DNA of 64,000 nt, from positions 3,596,001 to 3,660,000 of the forward strand of contig NZ_JACCAS010000001.1 of the NCBI RefSeq assembly GCF_013409255.1. The letters are read 5' to 3'. The stretch comes from Paraburkholderia bryophila. GTDB lineage: Bacteria; Pseudomonadota; Gammaproteobacteria; Burkholderiales; Burkholderiaceae. This document shows positions 38,055 to 48,408 of this stretch, one piece after another. Under the pieces are notes generated by a model. That model was not told the DNA's origin. It did not search any database and saw only the letters and a list, made by a program, of their open reading frames with translations. A program made the position numbers and the translations under genes. Position 1 is the first letter of the stretch, and the number at the start of each line of letters is the position of its first letter.

Positions 38055-38708
38055 TCAGGAGTCGGCAGCGGCGTTCGCCGTCGGCAGCGCACGCAGAATC
38101 GCGCGCACCGGGCTCGCATCGAGCGTGGTCAGCTTGAGCGGCAGCGCGATCAATTCATAGTCGCCAGGCGCGACGGCATCCAGCACGATGCCTTCGAGAA
38201 TCGCCATGCGGTGCGCGCGGATTCGGTGGTGCGCATCCATCGTCTTCGACTCTTGCGGATCGAGCGACGGCGTATCGATGCCGATAAGTTGCACGCCACG
38301 TGCGGCGAGCAAATCGATCGTCTCCGGCGCGACCGCGCAAAACGCGCTGTCCCACGCGGCTGTTGGCGCGGTTTTGTAAGTGCGTAGTAAGACTCGCGGC
38401 GGCAGGTCGTCGAGCGAACCGGTCAGGTGTTGTGGCGTCACAACAGGGGCCGCGCCGATGCAATGAATCACGCGGCATCGGCCGAGGTAGGCGTCGAGCG
38501 GCACTTCGCCGATTGCCGCGCCTTGTGCGTCATAGTGCAGCGGCGCGTCGGTGTGCGCGCCGGTGTGCGGCGACAGCGTCAGGCGCGCGACGTTGACGGG
38601 CGAGCCCGCCTCCATGCGCCACACGCGTTCTATGCCGACCGGCGTATCGCCCGGCCAGACGGGCGTTGCGGTATCGACGGCGGGGGTGATGTCCCAGATT
38701 GTTTGCAT
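38055..38708 (-). CDS. kynB: Kynurenine formamidase (arylformamidase)
   Basis: Metal-dependent cyclase-family hydrolase of 217 residues that removes formate from N-formylkynurenine. The metal-binding motif [13 protein letters not shown] is at residues 48-60. First gene of kynB-kynU-kynA, which takes tryptophan to anthranilate. It is divergent from the Lrp-type regulator across a 130-nt promoter region. Confidence 0.95.
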   Translation of the reverse strand: MQTIWDITPAVDTATPVWPGDTPVGIERVWRMEAGSPVNVARLTLSPHTGAHTDAPLHYDAQGAAIGEVPLDAYLGRCRVIHCIGAAPVVTPQHLTGSLDDLPPRVLLRTYKTAPTAAWDSAFCAVAPETIDLLAARGVQLIGIDTPSLDPQESKTMDAHHRIRAHRMAILEGIVLDAVAPGDYELIALPLKLTTLDASPVRAILRALPTANAAADS

Positions 38709-38729
38709 GTCTCCATCGGCGGATTGTGT

Positions 38730-38746
38730 CTATCTCGAAATGATAG
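38730..38746. promoter_or_regulatory. Inverted repeat between kynB and kynR
   Basis: CTATC-TCGAAAT-GATAG, 22 nt upstream of the kynB start, in the divergent kyn promoter region. It is a possible binding site for the adjacent Lrp-type regulator. Confidence 0.35.
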
Positions 38747-38838
38747 GTGGCCTGCCGCGAAATGTGATTGCGAAAAAATCTCCTTCTGCGTCGTGTCTTG
38801 GAACATAATTTGGCATAAATGGGAAAGGGAGACCGAAT

Positions 38839-39354
38839 ATGAACGCGATCTCGCTCGACGCCACCGATTGCCGTATCTTGACGGTGCTTCAGCAAGAAGG
38901 ACGGATCAGCAATCTCGACCTGGCGGAGCGCATCTCGCTCTCGCCATCGGCCTGTCTACGACGTCTGCGCCTCCTGGAGGAGCAGGGCGTCATCGAACAT
39001 TACCGTGCGTGTCTGAACCGCGAAGTGCTGGGTTTCGAACTGGAAGCGTTCGTGCAGGTGTCCATGCGCAACGACCAGGAGAACTGGCACGAGCGCTTTG
39101 CCGAAGCGGTGCGGGACTGGCCGGAAGTGGTCGGCGCGTTCGTCGTGACCGGCGAAACCCATTACCTGCTGCGGGTTCTCGCGCACAACCTCAAACACTA
39201 TTCGGATTTCGTGCTGCAGCGCCTCTACAAGGCGCCCGGCGTGATGGATATTCGTTCGAATATCGTGCTGCAGACGTTGAAGGTAGATTCCGGCGTACCG
39301 GTGGCGTTGGTGACCAAAAGCAGCAGCCATGGCACCGCGCATAACGACCGCTGA
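38839..39354 (+). CDS. kynR: Lrp/AsnC-family regulator, likely KynR
   Basis: Transcription factor of 171 residues: N-terminal helix-turn-helix (ISNLDLAERISLSPSACLRR, about residues 22-41) and a C-terminal RAM effector domain. AAAGGGAGACCGAAT precedes the ATG. Divergent orientation to kynB matches the kynR-kyn arrangement in Pseudomonas and Burkholderia, where kynurenine activates the operon. The name rests on this context. Confidence 0.85.
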   Translation: MNAISLDATDCRILTVLQQEGRISNLDLAERISLSPSACLRRLRLLEEQGVIEHYRACLNREVLGFELEAFVQVSMRNDQENWHERFAEAVRDWPEVVGAFVVTGETHYLLRVLAHNLKHYSDFVLQRLYKAPGVMDIRSNIVLQTLKVDSGVPVALVTKSSSHGTAHNDR

Positions 39355-39412
39355 TTGTGAGTAAACGCGCCGCCGGCTCAGGAGCTGCGAGGCGGCTCGG
39401 CAGCGGCGCGGT

Positions 39413-39922
39413 TCAGATCGATTTAAGCCCGTGGAACTGGCCGCTCTGAAACACCAGCGGCGAGGTCTCCGCGGCATTCTCGTGCACGCCGCAGCGCTCC
39501 ACTTCGCCGACGAAAATCACGTGGTCGCCTTCCTCGTAGCGGCTACGGTTATGGCATTCGAACCACGCTAGCGCGCCGTCGAGCACCGGCATGCCGGAGT
39601 CGCCCGCCGCGTGCGACACGCCTTCGAAGCGGTCACCCTTCACGGTGGCGAAGCGTTTGCACAGATCGAGCTGCGACGCGGCCAGCACATTCACTACGTA
39701 GTGGCTATTGGACTGGAACACCGGCATCGAGGCCGATCGCGTCGCCAGACTCCACAGCACCAGCGGCGGGTCGAGCGAAACCGAATTAAACGAACTGGCC
39801 GTGATGCCGATCAATTGGCCGGACGCCGCACGCGTTGTAATAACGGTGACGCCGGTGGCGAATTGGCCGAGCGCCTGTTTGAAGGCGTTCTGGTCGAAGT
39901 TGGGCGGACTGGCGTGCTTCAT
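39413..39922 (-). CDS. Flavin reductase family protein
   Basis: FMN-binding split-barrel protein of 169 residues (QFATGVTVITT near the N-terminus, GITASSFNSVSLDPPLVLWS, and HVIFVGEVE near the end), the typical small component that supplies reduced flavin to a two-component monooxygenase. The start at 39922 gives family length with GAGGGG upstream; a longer reading to 39976 is not conserved-looking. No partner oxygenase is adjacent. A GC-rich hairpin (39366-39373 with 39403-39410) lies past its stop, facing kynR. Confidence 0.85.
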   Translation of the reverse strand: MKHASPPNFDQNAFKQALGQFATGVTVITTRAASGQLIGITASSFNSVSLDPPLVLWSLATRSASMPVFQSNSHYVVNVLAASQLDLCKRFATVKGDRFEGVSHAAGDSGMPVLDGALAWFECHNRSRYEEGDHVIFVGEVERCGVHENAAETSPLVFQSGQFHGLKSI

Positions 39923-40179
39923 CGGCAGGATGCCCCTCGTGCAAACAGGACCCACTCCGGACCGAACCCGTCGCACGCGTGGCCGAAAACAAATGATTCG
40001 AAAGTCATAGTGAAAATCGTCGATTTATCCCAATTTTAACTGCAATCGCGGCGAATTGGCCGCGACCCCAGCCGACATGTGGTTAAGCGCACTAAGCTGG
40101 AAGGTCCCGGTGGTGGCATGAGCGTTGCGGTAAAGCGGAACCGGCATCGGCCGTTTATGCGTATCTAGGAGCGTGCAGC

Positions 40180-40728
40180 ATGAGTCAGACAGGCGAAGTC
40201 GCCACTCTCGGTGGCGGGTGTTTCTGGTGCCTCGAAGCGGTGTATCTGGGCGTCGACGGTGTGAATTCGGTGGAGTCGGGCTATGCGGGCGGCCAGACCC
40301 AGCATCCGACCTATGAACAGGTGTGTGACGGCGTGACCGGTCACGCTGAAGTCGTGAACGTCGACTTCGATCCGGCGAAGATCAACTATCGCGAGATTCT
40401 GGATATTTTCTTTGCGATCCACGATCCGACGCAGTTGAACCGGCAGGGTAACGACGTCGGCACGCAATACCGGTCGGTGATTTTCACGCACTCGGAAGCG
40501 CAGCGTGAGACGGCGTTGCAGGCGATCCGCGAGATCGGCGAGCAGCAGATTTACGACGAGCAGATCGTCACCCAGGTGCTGCCGTTGGACGGCAATTACT
40601 GGCCGGCCGAGGCCTATCATCAGAACTATTTCGCGCAGCATCCGAATCAGGGCTACTGCTCGTTCGTGGTGGCGCCGAAGGTCGCGAAGTTTCGGCAGAA
40701 ATTCGCGCATCGGATCAAGGCGGGTTGA
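40180..40728 (+). CDS. msrA: Peptide methionine-(S)-S-oxide reductase
   Basis: Repairs oxidised methionine; 182 residues. The catalytic cysteine is Cys14 in GGCFWCLEA; GYCSFV near the C-terminus offers a candidate resolving cysteine. AGGAG lies upstream of the ATG. It is monocistronic, ended by a strong terminator. Confidence 0.96.
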   Translation: MSQTGEVATLGGGCFWCLEAVYLGVDGVNSVESGYAGGQTQHPTYEQVCDGVTGHAEVVNVDFDPAKINYREILDIFFAIHDPTQLNRQGNDVGTQYRSVIFTHSEAQRETALQAIREIGEQQIYDEQIVTQVLPLDGNYWPAEAYHQNYFAQHPNQGYCSFVVAPKVAKFRQKFAHRIKAG

Positions 40729-40734
40729 GGGGGA

Positions 40735-40758
40735 GCGGCCAGCGATGGCCGCTTTTTT
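40735..40758 (+). terminator. Rho-independent terminator of msrA
   Basis: GCGGCCA-GCGA-TGGCCGC followed by six T, starting 7 nt after the msrA stop. Confidence 0.92.
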
Positions 40759-40810
40759 CCTATCTGCCTGGGTTTATCGCGTTACCGTCTGTCGCTTATC
40801 GCCTATCGCG

Positions 40811-42076
40811 TTACGGTTCACCGCGCTGCGGCGTCTGGTCCTCGCGCTCGGCTTCATGTTCCTCGCGCGCGGCGTCGCGCTCATCCTCATGCTCATGTTC
40901 GTGAGCTTGCCGTGCGTACGCTTCGATAATCTCTCTCGCCAACTCGACGCAGCTCAGTGGCGCCGACCCCTCCGCCTTATTGTTGATCGCGATCACCACC
41001 GGCTGGCCGGCCAGCGCGTAGCGCGCGGCCAATTCAGCGAGCGCCGCGCGCGTCGCCGGGTCGTGATCGACCAACTGGTTGAACGGTTCGTACTTGGCCT
41101 TCGCCTGTTCGTATTTGAAGCCGCCGTGCAGACTCCAGCGCACGATCAGCGGCCCGGCCGGCTCGCCGTCCAGTAGCGCGAGCGCTGCCGCCTGCCGCAA
41201 CGGATCCGGCATGCGCGCATGAATCCCCACGCAATAGCGCACGCCGGCCGTCTTCAGCGTACGGATGAAGCGCGGCGTCAGCAGACTCGCGTCGCGGATT
41301 TCGATCGCGTAGCAGGTGCCGTCGGGCAGCTTGGGTAACGCCATCAAAAACTCGGCCAGACGTTCGATGAACACCGCCGGCTGCGCCAGCATCTGATCCG
41401 GCAGCGGCGACAGCTGGAACACCAGCGCGCCGGCCTTCGCGCCGAGTCCTTCGACACACGGCGTGACGAAGTCGTCGATCGCCATTTGCGCGTTCAGAAA
41501 ACACGGGTTCAGCGCGACCGGCTCGCCGCGTTCGGCGCGCACGGTGGCGTCGGTGATCGTCATCGGCGCTTTGACGATGAAGCGGAAGTGCTCGGGTACC
41601 TGCTGCGCGTAGCGCAAGTATTCGGTGACCGTGAGCGCCTGATAGAACGAGCGGTCGATGCTGACCGTCTTCAGCAACGGATGCGCGCCGTAGGCGGTGA
41701 GGCCTTCGCGCGAGAGTTTGCTGTTGCTGTATTCGTCGCCATAGACGATGCCGTTCCAGCCCGGGAACGACCAGGTGGACGTGCCGAGATGGATCTGCGG
41801 CGGAAGACCCGTGGCGAGCGCGATGAGTTCGGGCGAGGGCGGGGCGGCGATGACGTCGCGGGCGCGGCGTTTTTTCTTCGGCTCCGCTGGAGCGGGCGTG
41901 GCCGTGGCCGTGGCCGTGGTGAGACCCGTGTCGGGCGACGTTGCCGAATCACCAGGCGCTGCCGCCGCCACCCGCGCCAGCGGCATCCCGAACAGATCGA
42001 ACTGCACAGCTCCGCCGTCGGCGTCCACCGCGCCAGTCACTGTCTGCTCAACTTCACTTGTCCCGCTCTGATCCAT
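40811..42076 (-). CDS. DUF72 family protein with low-complexity termini
   Basis: 421 residues. The core (about residues 90-385) is the TIM-barrel-like DUF72 domain (HLGTSTWSFPGWNGIVY, IDRSFYQALT, RFIVKAPM, YAIEIRD). Function unknown. It is longer than the common ~250-300 residues because of an N-terminal Ala/Thr/Pro-rich segment, coded partly by a GTGGCC repeat at 41898-41919, and a charged C-terminal tail (HEHEHEDERD). The start has a weak ribosome-binding site. Confidence 0.85.
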   Translation of the reverse strand: MDQSGTSEVEQTVTGAVDADGGAVQFDLFGMPLARVAAAAPGDSATSPDTGLTTATATATPAPAEPKKKRRARDVIAAPPSPELIALATGLPPQIHLGTSTWSFPGWNGIVYGDEYSNSKLSREGLTAYGAHPLLKTVSIDRSFYQALTVTEYLRYAQQVPEHFRFIVKAPMTITDATVRAERGEPVALNPCFLNAQMAIDDFVTPCVEGLGAKAGALVFQLSPLPDQMLAQPAVFIERLAEFLMALPKLPDGTCYAIEIRDASLLTPRFIRTLKTAGVRYCVGIHARMPDPLRQAAALALLDGEPAGPLIVRWSLHGGFKYEQAKAKYEPFNQLVDHDPATRAALAELAARYALAGQPVVIAINNKAEGSAPLSCVELAREIIEAYARQAHEHEHEDERDAAREEHEAEREDQTPQRGEP

Positions 42077-42148
42077 CGATCGTCGACCTGCTGTTCAAGG
42101 GTTGCGCCACGCTGGGCCGCTACTGCACGACGCCGCAGCGCAACCGCG

Positions 42149-43363
42149 TCACGGCGCTTTGTCGTACATATAACGGCGCGACCACGGCAAGGTTTTCGCG
42201 CTACGGCCGGCTTTGCGGCAGACCACCTGGTAGATCGAGACGTCGTCGGTTTCGAACGCATACGCGCAACCGGCCAGGTACACGCGCCAGATGCGGAATT
42301 TTTCGTCGTCGACCAGCGTGCGGGCTTCGTCCGCATGCGCTTCGAAATTGTCCGCCCACAGATTCAGCGTGTGCGCATAGTGACGGCGCAGGCTTTCGAC
42401 GTCAACCGCTTCGAGCCCGCCGCGCTGCATCGCTTCGAGCGCGAGGCCGATGTGCGGCAGCTCGCCGTCCGGGAACACATAACGATCGATAAACTCGCCG
42501 CCGCCCAGCGCGGTCTCGCCGCTGTCGGAATCGCTCGACGTAATACCGTGGTTCATCGCCACGCCGTCATCGACCAGCAGATCGTGAATCTTCTCGAAGT
42601 AGCCCGGCAGATTCTTGCGGCCCACGTGCTCGAACATGCCGACGCTGGTAATCCGGTCGAACTGTCCTTCGACGTCGCGATAATCCTGCAGACGAATTTC
42701 GATCTGGCCTTCCAGGCCCGCGGCTTTCACGCGCGCGGTGGCGAGATCGAACTGGTTCTGCGAGAGCGTCACGCCCACGCATTGCGCGCCGAACTTCTGC
42801 GCCGCGCGCAGCACGAGCGCGCCCCAGCCGCAGCCGATGTCGAGCAGACGCTGCCCGGGCTGCAACTGGATTTTGGTGAGAATGTGATCGATCTTCTTGA
42901 TCTGCGCGGTGGCGAGATCTTCGTCGCCATTCTCGAAGTACGCACACGAGTACACCATGTTCTCATCGAGCCACAGCTGGTAGAACTCGTTCGAGACGTC
43001 GTAGTGATACTGGATCGCCTTCTTGTCCGACGCTTTCGAGTGATGAAAATAGCGCCGCACGCGCGCCAGCTTGCTCGCGCTGTTGACGGTATTGCGCGCC
43101 AACTGGTAGCTGATATTGATGATGTCCGACAGCTTGCCTTCGATGTCGATCTTGCCCTTCACGTACGCCTCGCCGAGATTGTCGAGGCTCGGTTCGAGCA
43201 GATAGGGCAGCGCCGTGGCGCTTTTGACATGAAGGGTGACCTGAGGCGCCGCGAACTGCCCGAAGTCATGTTGCTGACCGTCCCACAGCACGAGGCGTGC
43301 GGGCAGGTTAGCTTTGGTTTTTACGTCTTCCACCCACTGCGCCAGCTTTTTCTCCCAGAACAT
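42149..43363 (-). CDS. cfa: Cyclopropane-fatty-acyl-phospholipid synthase
   Basis: SAM-dependent enzyme of 404 residues methylenating unsaturated phospholipid acyl chains at the membrane. The SAM-binding motif is LLDIGCGWGALV; MFEHVGRKN and the N-terminal lipid-binding domain are also seen. The start at 43363 follows GGAGAGATCAC; a longer upstream reading is not homologous. Confidence 0.95.
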   Translation of the reverse strand: MFWEKKLAQWVEDVKTKANLPARLVLWDGQQHDFGQFAAPQVTLHVKSATALPYLLEPSLDNLGEAYVKGKIDIEGKLSDIINISYQLARNTVNSASKLARVRRYFHHSKASDKKAIQYHYDVSNEFYQLWLDENMVYSCAYFENGDEDLATAQIKKIDHILTKIQLQPGQRLLDIGCGWGALVLRAAQKFGAQCVGVTLSQNQFDLATARVKAAGLEGQIEIRLQDYRDVEGQFDRITSVGMFEHVGRKNLPGYFEKIHDLLVDDGVAMNHGITSSDSDSGETALGGGEFIDRYVFPDGELPHIGLALEAMQRGGLEAVDVESLRRHYAHTLNLWADNFEAHADEARTLVDDEKFRIWRVYLAGCAYAFETDDVSIYQVVCRKAGRSAKTLPWSRRYMYDKAP

Positions 43364-43505
43364 GTGATCTCTCCGTGTCCGTTGAATTAAAGCAAAGCTT
43401 GTGTGGATCGCAGCCCAGTGCGGCGCAACTCCCGTGCCGCGAGATGCCATCCGGCCGGCGTGCGCTGCTACGTTGGCAGCGCGCGCGACGGCGTTAAATT
43501 CCGAG

Positions 43506-44147
43506 TCAGGGCGACAGACGGGAGATTTGCCAGTCGCTGTGTTCGCTTGAACGCGTGTAGAGCAGACGGTCGTGCAGACGCGACGGTCGGCCCTGCCAGA
43601 ATTCGATTGCTTCGGGTACCAAACGATAACCGCCCCAATGCGGCGGACGCGGCGGCTGGTCGCCGTAGAGCAGGGTGATTTCGCGCTCGCGTGTCTCGAG
43701 TTGCGAGCGGCTTTCAATTGCCTGACTCTGATTGGATGCCCATGCACCGATGCGTGAACCGAGCGGACGCGAGGCGAAGTACTTGTCGCTTTCTTCCGCG
43801 CTGGTTTTGACAATGCTGCCCTCGATACGCACCTGGCGCTCGAGTTCGATCCAGTAAAACAGCAGGCTCGCGTAGGGATTCGCGGCCAGTTCGCAGCCCT
43901 TGCGGCTTTCGTAATTGGTGAAGAACACGAAGCCGCGTTCGTCGACGCCTTTGATCAGCACAATGCGCGCCGATGGCCGGCCGCGCGAGTCGACCGTGGC
44001 GAGCGTCATGGTATTTGGCTCGGGGAGTTGGGCGTCGACCGCCTGTTCAAACCACGTATCGAATTGACGAAACGGGTTGCGGTCGACATCGGCAACGTCC
44101 AAAGAACCGAGTGAATAGTTGTTTCGAAGATCGGCGAGTGAGGTCAT
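43506..44147 (-). CDS. pdxH: Pyridoxamine/pyridoxine 5'-phosphate oxidase
   Basis: FMN enzyme of 213 residues making pyridoxal 5'-phosphate. Family motifs: [34 protein letters not shown], and the C-terminal [19 protein letters not shown] with RLHDR. Full family length. It is divergent from tcdA; a ~140-nt gene-free gap separates it from cfa. Confidence 0.97.
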   Translation of the reverse strand: MTSLADLRNNYSLGSLDVADVDRNPFRQFDTWFEQAVDAQLPEPNTMTLATVDSRGRPSARIVLIKGVDERGFVFFTNYESRKGCELAANPYASLLFYWIELERQVRIEGSIVKTSAEESDKYFASRPLGSRIGAWASNQSQAIESRSQLETREREITLLYGDQPPRPPHWGGYRLVPEAIEFWQGRPSRLHDRLLYTRSSEHSDWQISRLSP

Positions 44148-44407
44148 GTTCTTATGCGAACGCTACAGTCAGTCCAGTATAGCTAAGGAGAGAAATCTTT
44201 GCGCGCGACCAGGTCAAGGCTTCGCGCCATGCACCAGTGTATTGCGCCCTGGTCGCGATCGCTTGCGCTGAGTCACCCTTGCGCCGATAGGGATTGACGC
44301 GATCAGGCAAAATACCGGCTGCGAACGCGTCAGCGCCGCAGATTTCCGTTTTACGTGTTTCGCCTGATTTCGCCTGCTTTTGCCTGATTCCAACGAGCCC
44401 CGCCACC

Positions 44408-45259
44408 ATGTCCAGCCCCACCGCGCAATCCGATCTTACTACCAGCCTCGACGCGAGCGAAACCGCCGACCGCGCGCGGCGCTTCGGCGGTATCGCCCGT
44501 CTGTATGGGGCGCCGGCGCTGGCCGCATTCGAAGCAGCGCATGTCGCGGTGATCGGTATCGGCGGCGTGGGGTCGTGGGTGGCCGAGGCGCTCGCGCGCA
44601 GCGCGGTCGGCACGCTGACGCTGATCGATCTCGACAACGTGGCCGAGAGCAACACTAACCGGCAGATCCATGCGCTCGACGGCAACTACGGGAAACCGAA
44701 GGTCGAAGCCATGGCCGAACGCATCGCGGCGATCAATCCGTATTGCGATGTGCGGCTGATCGAAGACTTCGTCGAGCCGGATAATTTCGCCGCGACGCTC
44801 GGCGGCGGCTTCGATTACGTGATCGATGCGATCGACAGCGTGCGCACCAAGACCGCGTTGATCGCATGGTGCGTCGAGCGGAATCAGCCCTTGATCACGG
44901 TGGGCGGCGCGGGTGGGCAACTCGATCCGACGCGCATTCGCATCGACGATCTTGCGCTGACGATCCAGGATCCGTTGCTGTCGAAGGTGCGCGCGCAATT
45001 GCGCAAACAGCACGATTTTCCGCGCGGGCCGAAAGCGAAGTTCAAGGTGAGCGCGGTGTATTCCGACGAACCGCTGATCTATCCGGAAGTGGCCGTCGTC
45101 GATGTCGACGAGGACGCGGAGCCGGTGAGCACGTCGCCTACGGGCCCGGTCGGTTTGAATTGTGCGGGGTTTGGCTCGAGCGTGTGTGTGACCGCGAGCT
45201 TTGGATTTGCCGCCGCCGCGCATGTATTGCGGGCGTTAGGGAAGCAGGCTGCGGCTTGA
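44408..45259 (+). CDS. tcdA: tRNA threonylcarbamoyladenosine dehydratase
   Basis: E1-like ATP-dependent enzyme of 283 residues that cyclises t6A37 of tRNA to ct6A. The nucleotide-binding motif is VIGIGGVGSWVAEALARS; NTNRQIHAL and DAIDSVRTK are typical. The start at 44408 begins a short hydrophilic leader; a longer upstream reading is non-homologous. Confidence 0.93.
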   Translation: MSSPTAQSDLTTSLDASETADRARRFGGIARLYGAPALAAFEAAHVAVIGIGGVGSWVAEALARSAVGTLTLIDLDNVAESNTNRQIHALDGNYGKPKVEAMAERIAAINPYCDVRLIEDFVEPDNFAATLGGGFDYVIDAIDSVRTKTALIAWCVERNQPLITVGGAGGQLDPTRIRIDDLALTIQDPLLSKVRAQLRKQHDFPRGPKAKFKVSAVYSDEPLIYPEVAVVDVDEDAEPVSTSPTGPVGLNCAGFGSSVCVTASFGFAAAAHVLRALGKQAAA

Positions 45260-45265
45260 GGAAAC

Positions 45266-45295
45266 ATGCGGTGGCCGCCGAGGCCGCCACCGCAT
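45266..45295. terminator. Hairpin between convergent tcdA and cnoX
   Basis: ATGCGGTGGC / GCCACCGCAT, a perfect 10-bp stem starting 7 nt after the tcdA stop, without a clear T-tract. Confidence 0.5.
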
Positions 45296-45315
45296 TCGAG
45301 CATCGCGCGGTTTGT

Positions 45316-46164
45316 TTAATACAACGCCGCGCTCAACTTACGCCGCCATTGCGACACCAGTTCCGGCTGATGCGCGGCCAGATCGAACACCGACAGCATC
45401 GTCTTGCGGCCGATATCGTCACGGAACGTGCGATCGCGTTGCACGATTGCCAGCAAGTGCTCGAGCGCCCCGTCGTACTTGAGACGGGCAATCAGCGCGC
45501 TGGCCAGATCGAAGCGTGCTTCGAGATCGGTCGGGTCGGCAGCGACTTTGGCCTCAAGGGCATCCGTGGGCGGCAGGGCCGCCGCCGCGTCCACCGCGTC
45601 GAGCCGCGTCTTGATCGCGTTGAAACGCGCGTCGATGCCTTGCGTGGTTTTCGGCGACAGCAGATCGACTTCGCTGCGGGCTTCGTCGATCAGGTTGTCT
45701 TCGAGCAGCATTTCGATGCGGTCCATGCGCGCTTCGTCGAAACCCGGGTCGTAGGCGAGGGCGGCTTGCAGCGCGTCGTACGCGTCGTTGCGGCGGCCTT
45801 CGGCCAGCGCGGTTTGCGCGTCGAGACGCGCCGCGTCCGCACCTTGCGGCACCAGCCGCTCGATAAACTCGCGCAGCTGACCTTCAGGCAGCACGCCGAC
45901 GAACTGATCGACCGGCCGGCCGTCGGCAAACGCCATGACGTGCGGAATGCTGCGCACCTGGAAGTGCGTGGCGAGTTCCTGGTTTTCGTCCACGTTCACC
46001 TTCACCAGCTTCCATTTGCCGGCGGCCTCGGCTTCGAGCTTTTCGAGCATCGGGCCGAGTGTCTTGCATGGGCCGCACCAGGGCGCCCAGAAATCGACCA
46101 GCACGGGGGCCAGCGTCGACGCCGTGATGACGTCCTGTTCGAAAGTGGCCAGAGTGGTGTCCAT
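45316..46164 (-). CDS. cnoX: Thioredoxin-fold chaperedoxin, CnoX/YbbN type
   Basis: 282 residues: an N-terminal thioredoxin domain with WCGPC (Cys30, Cys33), then a helical TPR region (LAEGRRNDAYDALQAALAYDP and similar repeats). CnoX proteins hold unfolding proteins and guard them from oxidation. E. coli CnoX lacks the WCGPC pair, whereas here both cysteines are present, so disulfide reductase activity is expected. Confidence 0.9.
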   Translation of the reverse strand: MDTTLATFEQDVITASTLAPVLVDFWAPWCGPCKTLGPMLEKLEAEAAGKWKLVKVNVDENQELATHFQVRSIPHVMAFADGRPVDQFVGVLPEGQLREFIERLVPQGADAARLDAQTALAEGRRNDAYDALQAALAYDPGFDEARMDRIEMLLEDNLIDEARSEVDLLSPKTTQGIDARFNAIKTRLDAVDAAAALPPTDALEAKVAADPTDLEARFDLASALIARLKYDGALEHLLAIVQRDRTFRDDIGRKTMLSVFDLAAHQPELVSQWRRKLSAALY

Positions 46165-46254
46165 TGCGTCCTCGTCGATAAAACGGTTTGTCGTTAAATG
46201 GGGCCGGTCGGCGTGGATTCAATACGGCGCGTGCCTACGCGTCTCCTTCGCAGA

Positions 46255-47136
<882 letters not shown>

Positions 47137-47355
47137 GGGCAGGCTCGGCTGGAATAGTGAGTGGGGATAGTGCCTAATGGGCTGATTCTACTGCGGAGGG
47201 CGTCACGACGACGGTTCGGCGCGCCTTGCCGCACGCCGGCTCACCGTGGCGCAGGGCGGCGCCCCTTGGCGTTCCGGGAATCCGTAACGCGGGCGATCGC
47301 CGGCCGCGATGGGCTCCGTTAAACTGCCGGATTGAACAATAAATTGGAGACCGGC

Positions 47356-48237
47356 ATGTCGCCCAGGGATTTGCTGCTCGCACTGGTCGTCGTGGTGGCG
47401 TGGGGCGTCAACTTCGTCGTGATCAAGGTGGGTCTGCACGGTGTGCCGCCGATGCTGCTGGGCGCGTTGCGCTTCACGCTCGCCGCGGTGCCGGCGGTGT
47501 TCTTCGTCAAGCGGCCGAAGCTGCCGTGGCGCTGGCTGTTCGCGTATGGCGCGACGATTTCGCTCGGGCAGTTCGCCTTCCTGTTTTCCGCCATGTATGT
47601 TGGCATGCCCGCGGGGCTCGCTTCGCTAGTGCTGCAAGCGCAGGCATTTTTCACGCTGATCTTCGCGGCTTTCTTTCTGCACGAGCGTTTTCGCTTGCCG
47701 AATGTCGTCGGTCTGTTGATCGCGGCTGGCGGCCTCGCCGTGATCGGCTTGCAAGGCGGCCATGCGATGACACTCGCCGGTTTCGTCCTCACGCTGTGCG
47801 CCGCGTGTTCGTGGGCGCTCGGCAACATCGTCACGAAGAAGGTCGGCAAGGTCGATCTGGTCGGGCTGGTGGTGTGGGGCAGCCTGATTCCGCCGTTACC
47901 GTTCTTCGCGCTGTCGTATGTGTTCGAGGGACCACAGCGGATCGCCGCGGCGCTGACCGGCATCAGCGCCACGTCGATTTTCGCGATCGTCTATCTGGCG
48001 TTTATCGCGACGCTGATCGGTTATGGCTTGTGGAGCCGGCTGCTGTCACGGTATCCGGCTAGCCAGGTCGCGCCGTTTTCGTTGCTGGTGCCGATTGTCG
48101 GGTTGGCGTCGGCGTCGCTGTTTCTCGACGAGCACCTGTCCGCGGTGCAAGTCGTCGGCGCGTTGCTGGTGATGGCGGGGCTGGCGGTGAACGTGTTCGG
48201 CGGTTGGGTCGTGCAGCGGCTGTCGCTGGCGCGTTAG
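47356..48237 (+). CDS. EamA (DMT superfamily) transporter
   Basis: Inner-membrane protein of 293 residues with ten predicted hydrophobic segments forming two EamA repeats (AWGVNFVVIKVG in helix 1; GYGLWSRLLSRYPASQVAPFSLLVPIVG split across the second half). Amino-acid export, as in E. coli EamA, is a fair guess; substrate unknown. The start at 47356 follows TTGGAGACC. Confidence 0.88.
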   Translation: MSPRDLLLALVVVVAWGVNFVVIKVGLHGVPPMLLGALRFTLAAVPAVFFVKRPKLPWRWLFAYGATISLGQFAFLFSAMYVGMPAGLASLVLQAQAFFTLIFAAFFLHERFRLPNVVGLLIAAGGLAVIGLQGGHAMTLAGFVLTLCAACSWALGNIVTKKVGKVDLVGLVVWGSLIPPLPFFALSYVFEGPQRIAAALTGISATSIFAIVYLAFIATLIGYGLWSRLLSRYPASQVAPFSLLVPIVGLASASLFLDEHLSAVQVVGALLVMAGLAVNVFGGWVVQRLSLAR

Positions 48238-48267
48238 TTTCCGGCTGCGTGCTGACCGTGCATAAGA

Positions 48268-48298
48268 AAACGACCGCTTCTTTCGAGAACGGCCGTTT
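48268..48298. terminator. Hairpin between convergent EamA gene and amiC
   Basis: AAACGACCG and CGGCCGTTT (one mismatch) with a 13-nt loop, preceded by A-runs and followed by T-rich sequence. Confidence 0.45.
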
Positions 48299-48408
48299 CC
48301 GATTTTCCGATTGCCTGTCAAGGGCGATGTGATTGAGCAGGCAATCGATCAAGCCTGTGAGCGTCACAATGCGCAACGCGGCGTCAACGCCCACCGACCC
48401 GCCCGCCA

